A DNA stretch of 64,000 bases, from NCBI GenBank assembly GCA_029207755.1, contig JARCOQ010000005.1, positions 64,677,414-64,741,413 on the forward strand, read 5' to 3'. Source of the DNA: Chamaea fasciata. Its lineage: Eukaryota; Chordata; Aves; Passeriformes; Sylviidae. The notes beneath the pieces are model-generated. The model saw nothing but the letters and a program-made list of their open reading frames with translations, was not told where the DNA came from and ran no database searches. A program made the position numbers and the translations under genes. This document shows positions 55,001-64,000 of this stretch, one piece after another (the stretch's first letter is position 1; each line of letters opens with the position of its first letter).

Positions 55001-57360
55001 ATGGGGTGACGGGTTTCTTGGTGCTCATGTCAGAAGGGCTCTACAAAGCGCTGGAGGCAGCTCATGGGCCTGGGCAGGCCAACCAGGTGAGCCTGCTGAC
55101 AAGGGAGACATTCTTGTGGCTATTGACTCACTCCAGCCATGTCACCTGCTCTCATACAGGCTGTCCTCCTCATCTGTGCTGTCAGTGGCGGCCAGGCTGA
55201 ATGCCTGTGCCACCCCATTCCAGTCTAATAATATGGGAGCTGCTTTGCCAAGCCAGTTCTTCTAGGCAGCTGCCTGTCCCTTAGGCGTAGCCCATTAAAG
55301 GGAGTGGGGTGACTCAGGGCACAAAGGCACATTATCAGCAGGTAAGCATCACAGTCAGATGAGTTGCCATAAAAACTCCTAGATCAGATGGCAGGAAAAG
55401 ATTTCCTCCAAAATCTCCTAAAAATCTTTCCTCTGGTGATTTTTTTCCCCTTCTCTGCTCAGGAAATTGCAGCCATGATAGCCACAGAGTTTGCCAAGCA
55501 GATGTCACTGGATGCTGTGGCACAAGCAGTGGTGGACCGGGTTAAGCGCATTCACTGTGACACTTTTGCCAGTGGTGGGGAGCGGTCCAAGTTCTGTCCC
55601 CGTCACGAAGACATGACACTGCTTGTGAGGAATTTTGGGTACCCCCTCGGTGAGATGAGCCAGCCCACGCTGACACCAACGCAAGGTGTGTTGGGGAGAG
55701 AATGAAACAAAATGGGGTGAGGAAGATAAGATCTTGTGATTGATCCAGCACTCACCTCACATTGGGACAGAAGGTAGTTGGTGTACAAGGAATTTTCTTA
55801 TTAAACAGATAATTAAACAGGCTTTTGAGATGTGGAATCTGTGGCAATTTGACAGGATACAAGACAGCATCAAGGGCACTTTGATACAAATTCTTGGGTT
55901 TTTTTTGCTGCTGTGCTGCACCCCCAGTTGCTCATGTCTGAACTACATTTTATAAATTCTGTTTTCTCCCTTCTCAGGAGGCCGTGTCTACCCAGTCTCT
56001 GTGCCGTATTCCAGCTCCCAAAGCACAAGCAAGACAAGTGTCATGCTGTCTCTTGTTATGCCTTCTCAAGGCCAGATGGTCAATGGTGCCCACAGCAGCT
56101 CAACTCTGGATGAAGCCACCCCCACCCTCACTAAGTAAAGTACTGCTCTCTTTCTACACACAGTTTTCCCTGCACCTCACGCTGTATGAAGTGGTTGAAA
56201 AGCAGAGACAGCTGTTAGTTACCTATCAGTCAGTCCCTTATTTGGAGTGTGCTCCCCCCCCCCCCCGCTACAGTATTGACAGCCAGCATAATGTGTTAGC
56301 TGGAAAGTGGTTGTGTGAGGAGTGGGAATGAGTGAAGCAACAGCTCTGAAGCCAGCTCTGGCGACATGCCTTGAGAGCAGCATCTGCTGCTGTTCATGGA
56401 GGGCATTCTGGCAGTGAGCAGGCCTTCTCTTTGGATCTTGTGTGCCAAGTGTGTTGGGTGCTGTGCACAGAGAGAGTGTGGGTGCCCTTCATTTCAGCAA
56501 GGAAAAGGGATTATGCAGGTCACCTGTAAGGCTCTTGGAGAGGCTGAGCTGAAGTTGATTTGCTTACAGGCACAGCTCAGGGAAGAAAAGAGTGGATAAA
56601 GGTTAGAACTGGGTCCTCTTTGGATCCACTCTGCAGGGTCATACTAGTTAGTGGCTATGGTTTAGGCTGGGCCCTTGGCACAGCTTGGTGTGTACACAGT
56701 GCACAGTGAAGAAGCACTGTGGGTACTGTGCTCCGTAGCTCCAGAAACAATGAGGCTGACGCACTAAAGCTGCTTTGGCTGCAGCACAGGTCATGCAAGA
56801 ATAGCTTTCTTCGCTGCCAGACTCTTCCCGTAAAGCTCATACTGTTCTGGGTATGGGGGGGCCAGCAGTGTGCATGCCTGTTTTTTTCTGCTTCCTCTCT
56901 GTTCTTCAGATGCCTGGTTGTACTTAAGGCCTTCCACTTAATGTGAATCAGATACCTTTGGTATCTGTCAATTCCAATCAGTTCTCAACACTTTCAGTGC
57001 TCTCATAGAGCAAGTGACTGCAACTTTTTACCTGTCTGCTAGGATGGCTTGATCTGTGTAGAAATTGGTGCTTGTTCTGGTGCTTTTCTTGTCCAGTGCA
57101 TCAGGTGCAGTAGAATAAAGATGTTTATATTCTCTTTTTTTCCCCTCCTTAGCCAAAGCCCAACTGTGACGCTGCAGTCGACCAATACTCACACACAGAG
57201 CAGCAGCTCGAGTTCAGATGGAGGTCTCTTCCGCTCCCGACCCACCCACTCGCTCCAGCCAGATGAGGATGGGCGTGTGGAGCCCTATGTGGATTTTGCA
57301 GAGTTTTACCGGCTTTGGAACATGGACCATGGCGAGCAGGGAGCACTGACTGTGTCCTAA
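48988..57360 (+). CDS. TAB1: TAB1, TAK1-binding protein 1, eleven coding exons
   Basis: TAB1 binds and activates the kinase TAK1 (MAP3K7) in TGF-beta, IL-1 and TNF signalling and also promotes p38alpha autophosphorylation. Exons: 48988-49020, 49812-49948, 50142-50295, 50893-50979, 51537-51675, 52150-52263, 54697-54808, 54942-55086, 55463-55685, 55978-56134, 57153-57360. They total 1509 nt, or 502 aa (human 504), all GT/AG and in frame. Residues about 28-365 form a PP2C-like fold without phosphatase activity: the metal-binding Asp of the GVFDG motif is Asn69 (GVFNGYDG), and a later metal-site Asp is Ser289 (LMSEGLY). A Ser/Thr-rich linker keeps the EATP and NQSP proline-directed sites. The C-terminal helix VDFAEFYRLW is the TAK1-binding motif. 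Confidence 0.97.
49149..49164. repeat. Poly-G tract of 16 in TAB1 intron 1
   Basis: Sixteen consecutive G on the plus strand, 130 bp after the exon 1 donor, within the CpG island. Assembly length is often unreliable at such runs. Confidence 0.85.
49812..49948 (+). CDS. TAB1: TAB1 coding exon 2
   Basis: Residues 12-57 (EQQPSWTDDLPSCHL to NWLKFR). The acceptor is TCTGCCAG and the donor is GTAAGT. Confidence 0.96.
50142..50295 (+). CDS. TAB1: TAB1 coding exon 3
   Basis: Residues 57-108 (SENNCYLYGVFNGYDGNRV to VRRVLLQ). It contains the first degenerate PP2C metal-binding motif. The acceptor is CTTGGCAG and the donor is GTAGAG. Confidence 0.96.
50893..50979 (+). CDS. TAB1: TAB1 coding exon 4
   Basis: Twenty-nine codons, AFDVVERSFLESIDDALAEK to QLPE, phase 0. 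The acceptor is TTTTTTAG and the donor is GTAATG. Confidence 0.96.
51537..51675 (+). CDS. TAB1: TAB1 coding exon 5
   Basis: Residues 138-183 (GVPHHQLPPQYQKIVERL to LYIANV) plus the first base of Gly184. The acceptor is GCTTCCAG and the donor is GTGAGT. Confidence 0.96.
52150..52263 (+). CDS. TAB1: TAB1 coding exon 6
   Basis: Residues 184-221 (TNRALLCKSTVDGLQVTQL to FRFSQL) plus a base of Gly222. VGTNRALL replaces the usual PP2C VGDSRAVL. The acceptor is CACTGCAG and the donor is GTGAGT. Confidence 0.96.
54072..54235 (-). mobile_element. CR1 LINE fragment, antisense, in TAB1 intron 6
   Basis: Starts AGAATCATAGTATGGGTAAA, then GTTGGAAGGGACCACAGTGG and GTCATCTGGTCCAAGCTCC, the reverse complement of a CR1 3' end. 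It lies in the largest TAB1 intron (52264-54696), which otherwise shows no exon or RNA gene. Confidence 0.85.
54697..54808 (+). CDS. TAB1: TAB1 coding exon 7
   Basis: Residues 222-258 (LDAGKIKQVGTIRGQEST to GYTDIELL) plus two bases of Ser259. The acceptor is TCTGGCAG. The donor is GTCAGA, a weaker consensus. Confidence 0.95.
54942..55086 (+). CDS. TAB1: TAB1 coding exon 8
   Basis: Residues 259-307 (SAAKSKPIIAEPEIHGG to HGPGQANQ). It includes LVLMSEGLYKAL, where Ser289 replaces a catalytic PP2C Asp. The acceptor is TTTCCAG and the donor is GTGAGC. Confidence 0.96.
55463..55685 (+). CDS. TAB1: TAB1 coding exon 9
   Basis: Residues 308-381 (EIAAMIATEFAKQMSLDA to GEMSQPTLTPTQ) plus a base of Gly382. 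It ends the pseudophosphatase domain and enters the p38-docking linker. The linker start differs from mammals (TLTPTQ against PSPAPA). The acceptor is CTGCTCAG. The donor is GTGTGT. Confidence 0.95.
55978..56134 (+). CDS. TAB1: TAB1 coding exon 10
   Basis: Residues 382-433 (GRVYPVSVPYSSSQSTSK to STLDEATPTLT) plus two bases of Asn434. VSVPYSS, which carries the O-GlcNAc serine known in human, and EATP are conserved. The acceptor is CTTCTCAG and the donor is GTAAAG. Confidence 0.95.
56254..56266. repeat. Poly-C tract of 13 in TAB1 intron 10
   Basis: Thirteen consecutive C in intron 10, a simple homopolymer with no sign of function. Confidence 0.85.
57153..57360 (+). CDS. TAB1: TAB1 coding exon 11 with stop
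   Basis: Completes Asn434 and encodes residues 435-502 and TAA: QSPTVTLQSTNTHTQSSSS, then the helix PYVDFAEFYRLWNMDHGEQ that binds TAK1. The last residues GALTVS differ from human VVTAP. The acceptor is CTCCTTAG. Confidence 0.96.
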
Positions 57361-57608
57361 CGTGTCTCTGCCTTTTGCAGACACCTCGTGCTCATCTGTG
57401 TGAGCAAAGACTGAGGCAAGAGTGTGTTCCACTGGGGACTGCATTCTGCCCGGAGCTAACTACTCTCCAGGATGTGCTGCAAACTGAGCAGGGGATCTTG
57501 TGCACTACATACATTGCCTGTGCCATGCTCCCAATCCTGCCCAGCCCTGGGAAGCCCTCTGAATAGGGGCAGGGGTCTTGAATGCGGCCGTCGCTGCAGG
57601 TTTTTGCA

Positions 57609-57614
57609 AATAAA
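57609..57614 (+). terminator. TAB1: TAB1 polyadenylation signal, proximal
   Basis: AATAAA in TTTGCAAATAAAAGTGCAG, about 250 nt after the stop codon, followed 55 nt later by a GT-rich run. A good candidate for the main mRNA end. Confidence 0.65.
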
Positions 57615-57666
57615 AGTGCAGAGAGGGCTCCTTGTGGATCATGCAGGAGTCAGGCTCATACGAAGG

Positions 57667-57730
57667 CTGTGTGTGTGCGTGTGTGTAGGTGTACATGTGT
57701 GTGCCTCTGTGTGTGTGTGTGCGTGTGCTG
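57667..57730. repeat. (GT)n repeat after the proximal TAB1 poly(A) signal
   Basis: GTGTGTGCGTGTGTGTAGG and GTGTGTGTGTGTGCGTGTG with interruptions, about 60 bp. As GT-rich DNA just past AATAAA it could serve as the downstream cleavage element. Confidence 0.8.
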
Positions 57731-57808
57731 TCATAATGTTTCCACAACTCAGTTCATAATGCTGTGATTCCAGTGTTCAACTCCATAGAAGATACCTCTA
57801 TTTTGCAG

Positions 57809-57814
57809 AATAAA
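57809..57814 (+). terminator. TAB1: TAB1 polyadenylation signal, distal
   Basis: A second AATAAA (CAGAATAAATAACTT), 200 nt beyond the first. The two sites may give alternative 3'UTR lengths. Confidence 0.5.
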
Positions 57815-57829
57815 TAACTTATAGCTACA

Positions 57830-60800
57830 GTCATTGGCATCCGTGTGGCTTGCTCTCTTCCGTATAATGTCGTGTGTGGGTGTGACAGCTCCTCCTGGTG
57901 AAACCTTCTATTCCTCCTGAACACAGGCTTACACCTTGCAGGAGGAGAGCTTCTGCTGAAAAAGTAGCCTGAAGCCTTGTCCGTGATTTAAAAGCATAAG
58001 CTCTTTGTTACTTAGTTGCTGAGCTTTGGCACTGAATTATGGTTTAGAGTTAAGCCATAAATACAGGTCACTGTTTTTTGTAGGTAAAAATGCACGTTTT
58101 TTCCCGTAATGTAGGCCATCTGGAAAGGTGTAGAGGGCTGGTGGAGTTTCTAATGAAGTCCCTGTACAGGCACCTGGTAGTACACAGCTGGAAGTCACAG
58201 CTCTGCCGTGGTGCCCTTGAAGATGCAGATGGGCATTCTCGTGTCAGAGTAGGGAGGTGTGCCGTGACAAGAGCAGGGGTCCTGGTAGCTGCACACCGGC
58301 GTGAGCCCAGGCCTGGATTTGTTGGCCGAGGCGTCGGCAGCACGGCAATCCCCCTCTTCAGTGCAGATTTCTGACGGCAGGCGGCAAGCGAGGTTCTTCC
58401 CTTCCGGCTCCAGCCGTCTCCTCAGCCTGCCTCGCTCCCTGCGAGCCTTTCCCCAGCAAACACGGGAGGCCTCGGGGATGACCCGCAGCGCCTGGTACCT
58501 TTGGGGCGTTGCGATGAGACACCAGGCAAAGCCAGGAGAGAGCTAAAAGGGATCAGAGGAGAAGGGGTTCTTTCCTGCGTTTATATTTGCGTCCAGGCTT
58601 GACACTTTAGGAAGAAAGGGAAGAGGGCATTAGGATGATGTAGCACGGGATGGTGTAATTAAGGCCAGTGAGTAGCCAAGCCCTGATGTGTGCTGTGCAG
58701 GTTTGAGGCACATGTGGCATGCCAGCCTGAAAAGTAGGAGAGGAGGCTTTATCCCATTGGATAAATTAAGTAGCACTGAGTCCCCAGAGGCAAGACCTGG
58801 GTTCACTGAGGAATATGTGGGCAGGATCAGAGTGGTGAGAAATGCCCGTTTCCTCGGAAGGCAGAACAGGGATCCCTTGTGTGGTGGGGGGGTGGGTAGC
58901 TCTCTGCCTGTGCCTCCTCCAGGTCCTGCTGGCACGGCTTTGCCCTGCAGGATCGTGTGCTGCCGAACTGCCTGCAGAAGCTTGTACTCCTTGTAGTTCC
59001 CAGGGAGGCTGGGTATGCTGAACGTGCCAACACAGGCTCCTCCTGTTGGGACCCTTCCAGCCCTGCCAGGGAGGTGACGTTCAGTGGCGTGGAGGCAAAG
59101 GCAGCGGAGTTGCGGAAGGTTTGGTGCCTTGTCCCCAAGGCTGAACATGGCAGGGAGTGGCAGTCCCTCAATCCTGTCCTCAGCCCTTGCCTCTGCCCTT
59201 CAAGGAGCAGAGAATTCAGATATCTGAGCTCAGCCTGGCCTTGCTGTCCAGGGCTGCTCCAAAATGTCATTTGACCCAGAGGTCCTACCCTCCACATTGT
59301 TATGTGGCTATTTTACAGTATAGTGTGATCCTGGTATGGACTGAAATGGTGTTGAAAAGGTTTTGTCCAATTCTATGTTCCCTAACCTGGCACAGATCTC
59401 AATAGCTGTATAAATGAATTTTTCTTGCTTATTCCCCCATCCCATTTATCTCTGGTATTTGTGAACTTATACCAATAATTGTTCCAATGGGAAATATTCC
59501 AGCAAGTGGATGCTCCAGATAAAAGTTTAAGAATTGCCAACACACTTTTTTAAAGTAGATCATGCAAAACAAACTGATCCTTAGGCATCATTACCAGTTT
59601 AGGCAGTACAAAAAAATAAAGTGGATAGGAGCGGATAAATCACACTAAGCTGTGCCCGTACAGCCACTGGGAAAAAGAGGAGGAAAGAAGGTTTTCTGTG
59701 CATGCTCTGTAAGCCATGGCATAGGAGTCCAGGTCAAAGGAACAGACTGAACATTGTGTACAAGGGGCAGGAGGCTCATGAGCCAGTATCAGTATTTAAT
59801 ATTGTCCTCAGGGAGCAAGGGGGGAAAGCAGGTTGTAACAACAGTGGAAAAACCTCCTCTCCCCTGCCCCTTTAAAATGAAGGAGTGGCTGGAAGAGGAC
59901 AGAACCAGAGCAATCTCTAGAAATGAGCAGGGGCCTTTTTGCATTGTAGTGAAATTGAAAACCACTAGAAATGGAAAGACCTAGACAGAGAAAAACAGTG
60001 CAGCTATGCTTCACAGGACTGCTGGAGAGAAGCTGACAAATTGAGATCTGAATATGCAGGATAAATTTGTCTTAAAGGCTGCTAGTATTATTTTCCAAGA
60101 GCTATCCCTCTGCAAGACAAGGGTAGAAATGAGAAGTTCTATCCCTAGAACAGGAGTAGTGGGAATGCTTTGCGTGTCACTGGCTGAAAGTCATTGGAGG
60201 TGCTCAGGCCAGTGAAACAGACCTTTGGATGCCGCCTAAAACTGAGGTTCTCAGCATCTCTGTGGCTAAAGGATCACCAGGGACCTCTTTATTTTAAGCT
60301 CTCCATTAGCTGAACAACACACCAATTTATAACAAAATCTTTAAATCGCAGAAAGTAGCTAGGAAGGGTCATGGCCAGCAGTTACTGCTCAGCTCCAGTA
60401 GGTGGCCTGTGGGTAAGTCACACAGGGCTTGGGATTCCTTCAGCAGCCAAGGCATCTGCTGAAGCTAAGACAGGCTGGTTTTTTCCCATTCACTTTTTTG
60501 CTTTTGTCACACCTGAACTTTCCAATAGGAAAGAGGCATATGGTGAACGAGTGCCAATTGATGCCACCAATGGTCCCTGGATCACATAAGGGTAGTGCAG
60601 CATCCTCAACCAGAGTCCCTCCTCCCTCAGCCACCATGCTTGGAAAAGGAAGGAATGTGTTCGTCTCCCCTCTTCTTTTTTTTTTTCCCCCCACCACATT
60701 AAGGCTTTTAGTGTTAGAAGATCCAAGAGTTTGTGGCACGACAGAAAAAATGCCACAACTTGCCTGTTGTCTTCTCAGGGTGGAGATAGCCATAGCAGTA

Positions 60801-63800
60801 GAGCAAATCTGCCTATAAGATATAAAAATAATTTAACTTGATAGATAATAGATAGTTGTTTATACGAAGTAATCTGATTTTTCCTTCCTCAGAATGTCTG
60901 AGGAATGGCTTTAGAGTAATCCTGTACAGTTCATTACTCAAGTGACTAGCCTTTCTCCAGTGAAGAGCATCACTGGCACCCTAAAACATCCATGCCATTA
61001 ATATGAGTTGTAAATAAACCGCCAGGGACAGGTTAGGTTTTTAAATCCTACAGCTCTTTCTGTAAGCATAGGAATGCTCTTCGAAGCATTCTGGCAAAAA
61101 TTCAGTATGAGTACTTATATTCTGCCAACTCAAATCCCCTCCTGGAGTTTCAAATGGATAAGATATTTATCTTCATTTCCCGTCTTAACGATTTTATGTT
61201 GTCACTGTAGGTTGCTAAACAACTGCTGTCTCATCGGTGGCTGTATTTTGCTGGCGAATAAAGTGAGCCCCATGTGCGTATGAACCATAAAGCTATTTGG
61301 AGGCCTTGCATAAGAACCCCAAGATACGTGTAAGCTGTTAATATTTATTATGTGGAGCTGAGAACATCACTGAAGATGGAGGGATTACAGTAACTGAGTT
61401 CAGGCTGTTGAACAGCCAGACAGAATGAAAGAGAAAATAGATGCCCTGAAGGAATAAGAGCAAAATGCATGAGAAATTTTCTGCATGCAGGATTAGACTC
61501 CAGTGGAGCATGGAAAGAAAAAGAATGGGAATGCTCCAGAGAGCCAGGGCAGATAAGACAGAGGGAGCATTACAGCTTAATGCTTGGAGGTGAATCTTCC
61601 CCTCTATGCTTCCGCCAAACAGGCATCAGTTCACCCATGGGCTTGGTGGGGTGCAAACAGGAGGAGCCCTGTGAGAAGGGACAAGGTGTTTCCAAGGCAT
61701 GTGAAAGAGGATTCAATCTTCTGGGGTGTGCAATACTTGACCATTGGTCCTCTTGCTGCTAGGTGTTTCAAGAGTCTTCTAAGCAGTTTTCTCTTTTTGT
61801 CTCATCTCTCAAAAACAGCGTAACCTAGAAACTCTGCATTTCTTCTGCTAGTTTTGTTTGAGCTGGGCAAAGAGTTTTTCTCTTCCTTACAAAAAACAAT
61901 CGATGGTGGAGAACAACACCAGGCCCTTTCTTCAGAGCAAGGTCCTCAGTGAACCAGCTACTTTGATGTCCAAAGGACTGGTAACAAGAAAAGTCAAAAC
62001 TCAGAGAGCAAGAGATTCTGGAAGGGCAGACAACCCCACACCTCCCACTTCAGAAGTTACAGAAATGCTTCTGCACAAAACCCTTGTGGTTACTACAAAA
62101 CTAAGGTGGCCATCAGCCACCAAAATATCTTGGGAAGCCACTGCGGTTTGTTTCCAAAAGCAGCCACAAGCCCAGTCATTCAAAACTGAGGTTCCTTGAG
62201 GTATTTGGGCATTTCTGGACAACTCAGAGTTCCCAAACAAAGTGAAAATGGGCAAAGTGGCAGCCTCCAACCTCTGATGAGAGTTGGTTGCTTTGGGAAA
62301 TTCAGGACTCCTTTCAAAGTAGTAGGATCCAAACTGAGCTATTAGTGGTTTCGTGTCTCAGAGATTCATAAAGTCTCTCACTCCAGCAGCTCCAACAGCA
62401 GCTGGCATTGAAGCACAACAGGTAGTTGCTCTTGTTTGCCTGCGCACTGGGGCTCCTCCTGCCCTTGTTGGTGCCAGAGCCCCCCAACACCTGTCTTGGC
62501 TGCAAACCTGCTCAGCAAAATGGCCAAACCTCTGGTGCATCCATGACCTCTGAGGCAGCTAGGCAGGGTTCTGCTCATACAGCTAGGGAGAGGGTTATCC
62601 CATGCACACGGGTAGTGTACAAGGGGAGAGGAGAGCCCCAGAGCCTTGTCTCCATCAAATCTGCAGACCTGCAGTGTGAGGGCCACCAGCCAACCCACAC
62701 CAAGAAAGGGATACCTCTGTGTCTAGTTTTAGGCAAAGTAGAGCAAACTGGCTGGGTCACCCAGTGTAGCCTTGGCTAAAGGATTGCTGTGGGTGCTGCT
62801 GCAGGGTGGGTGTGAGGGCAAAAAGAGAAACTCATCTCTGAATGCACTTGCCAGGCACTGCTTGTTGGTTCAGCAGGGACAATGGCCCTAGTCCTGCAGA
62901 CACTTGCTATGTAAAAAGAGAAGTGGCTCATCCCTCTCTTTGAAGCAACAAACATACAGAGAAGCAGCTTCAGAGCTCATCCCTAAAACACCTACAGCTC
63001 TTAAATGCTCTTAAATGAGAGTCCAGCACCAAGGCAAAATAGGTTTTGATATTAATTCTTCATCCAGGTAGTTACCAGGTAGTTACTACATCCAGGTACT
63101 TACTGAACTCCCCATCCCTTAATCCAAATGCATTCTGGAGCCAACTCTGCTTTTGCTTTTCCTTATTGTTCCTGTTGTTAGCTCTTCCAGGATTTCTAAG
63201 CTGCTGCATTGAGGAATAACCAAAATAGCTCCACAAGGGACTTCTTGGACATCAAGGCTTGAAACAGCAACAGAAGGAGAAAAAAAACCCCAACAAAAAA
63301 ACCCAAAAACAAACCAATCAAACAAAAAAAACAAACAAAAACAAACCAAAAAAAAGGCTAGATGGGAAATGGAAGAGGTGGGGAGACAAAACCAACATGT
63401 AGTCAATAAAAGCTTTCAGAGATGAGATAAGAGCAATAAAACATAGAACGGCTTACTGCTTGCTAAAGGTGTGATGGGAATATGAAAAAAGCTTTTGCAA
63501 ATGTCTGGAGGGGGAAAAAAATTAGAGGAGAAGTGTATCCATTAGTAAATGAGTGTGTGAGTATATTCCTAGCTGCAAATATCTGAACTGCAAATGTGTG
63601 ACATTTTTGTTTCTGTCTGTCTTTAGTGGCAAATTTAAGAATTTTGCATAGCAAGGATATAATTAAGACCTAATAAAGCAGCTTGTGCCTGCTGCAGCAA
63701 GCAAGGAACGTGGCAGCCTCACTCCCAAACTCTAAAGGGCTGTTCACCTGCATTAAGTGACTCCGTGTTTGCAGAACTGCAGCTCGATTCAGAATGAAGA

Positions 63801-64000
63801 AAACCCAAAGAGATACAGCACTTAGGTAGCAATTAGGTGCAATATTCAATGATTTAGCTGAGGCACATATTAGCTGGTGCTCTTCACCATGGGACTTCAT
63901 TTTTGGTAAGTCACCAAGGTCCTGCAGCTGTTTGGCACCAAGGCACCCTTGCTGTGATCTTCTTGATCCCTGGCAGTGTCTCTTGGAGAGAGAGAAGTGC
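57830..64000. other. Intergenic region downstream of TAB1
   Basis: No known gene recognised. Synteny predicts MGAT3 further right, but none of its single large coding exon is present. A GC-rich patch at 58.19-59.15 kb has long minus-strand open frames (see findings). An A-rich, CAAA-like low-complexity tract lies at 63279-63357. The rest looks unique and AT-richer. I see no CR1 or LTR here. Confidence 0.6.
63279..63357. repeat. A-rich (CAAA)n-like low-complexity tract
   Basis: About 80 bp of A runs interrupted by single C or CC (AAACAAACAAAAACAAACC). It could be a decayed retroposon tail, but no element body is visible beside it. Confidence 0.75.

Noticed and set aside
61858..62199. 113-codon plus-strand open frame downstream of TAB1
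   Set aside because: No recognisable motif, weak start context, no splice or promoter support, and ordinary intergenic composition.
62378..62779. Overlapping 106- and 117-codon open frames on opposite strands
   Set aside because: They overlap on both strands and have no family resemblance, so are probably chance.
57830..64000. MGAT3 coding exon
   Set aside because: Expected next by synteny. No frame resembles the glycosyltransferase, so it must lie beyond the window.

Overview
The window is nuclear DNA from a bird. It carries three intron-containing protein genes whose products match vertebrate proteins along their full length. It also holds many CR1 LINE fragments in both orientations and solo-LTR-like endogenous retrovirus remnants. 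The LTR at 44.7-45.4 kb opens with TGTCCTGGTTTG, a start I associate with songbird (passerine) ERV LTRs. 'Bird' is well supported; 'passerine' is inference.

Layout. (1) 1-14.27 kb: intergenic DNA with no gene I recognise. By synteny with human 22q13.1 (PDGFB-RPL3-SYNGR1-TAB1-MGAT3) it should separate PDGFB, to the left and outside the window, from RPL3. (2) 14.28-21.36 kb, minus strand: RPL3, ten coding exons, 403 codons. Two box C/D snoRNA genes lie in its introns: SNORD43 in intron 3 and SNORD83 in intron 5. The promoter has a TATA box, a 5'TOP-like start and a TCTCGCGAGA element in a CpG island. (3) 21.5-24.1 kb: the gap between the divergent RPL3 and SYNGR1 promoters. It holds an unusual ATTTC/GAAAT palindromic array, a CR1 tail, an LTR-like block and an antisense CR1. 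(4) 24.18-42.96 kb, plus strand: SYNGR1, four coding exons giving 233 aa, plus an alternative last coding exon giving 193 aa, a 10.6-kb first intron and a roughly 4-kb 3'UTR. (5) 42.97-48.85 kb: intergenic, with a 0.74-kb LTR and a CR1 3' end. (6) 48.99-57.8 kb, plus strand: TAB1, eleven coding exons, 502 aa, starting inside a TISU/YY1 element. (7) 57.8-64 kb: intergenic DNA toward the expected MGAT3. It contains a GC-rich patch with long minus-strand open frames that may or may not be exons.

How the genes relate. They do not form an operon or pathway. RPL3 is a core 60S ribosomal protein and its introns supply rRNA-modification guide RNAs. SYNGR1 is a four-pass synaptic-vesicle protein. TAB1 is the pseudophosphatase adaptor that activates the kinase TAK1. 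RPL3 and SYNGR1 are divergently transcribed about 2.8 kb apart. SYNGR1 and TAB1 are tandem.

I did not find a novel defence-like or mobile system. The most unusual sequences are the 5-bp-phased heat-shock-element-like array upstream of RPL3, CR1 3' ends close to all three promoters, and the unassigned minus-strand open frames at 58.2-59.1 kb. All splice sites were read by eye from GT/AG positions, frame continuity and match to remembered human proteins. No alignment was run.
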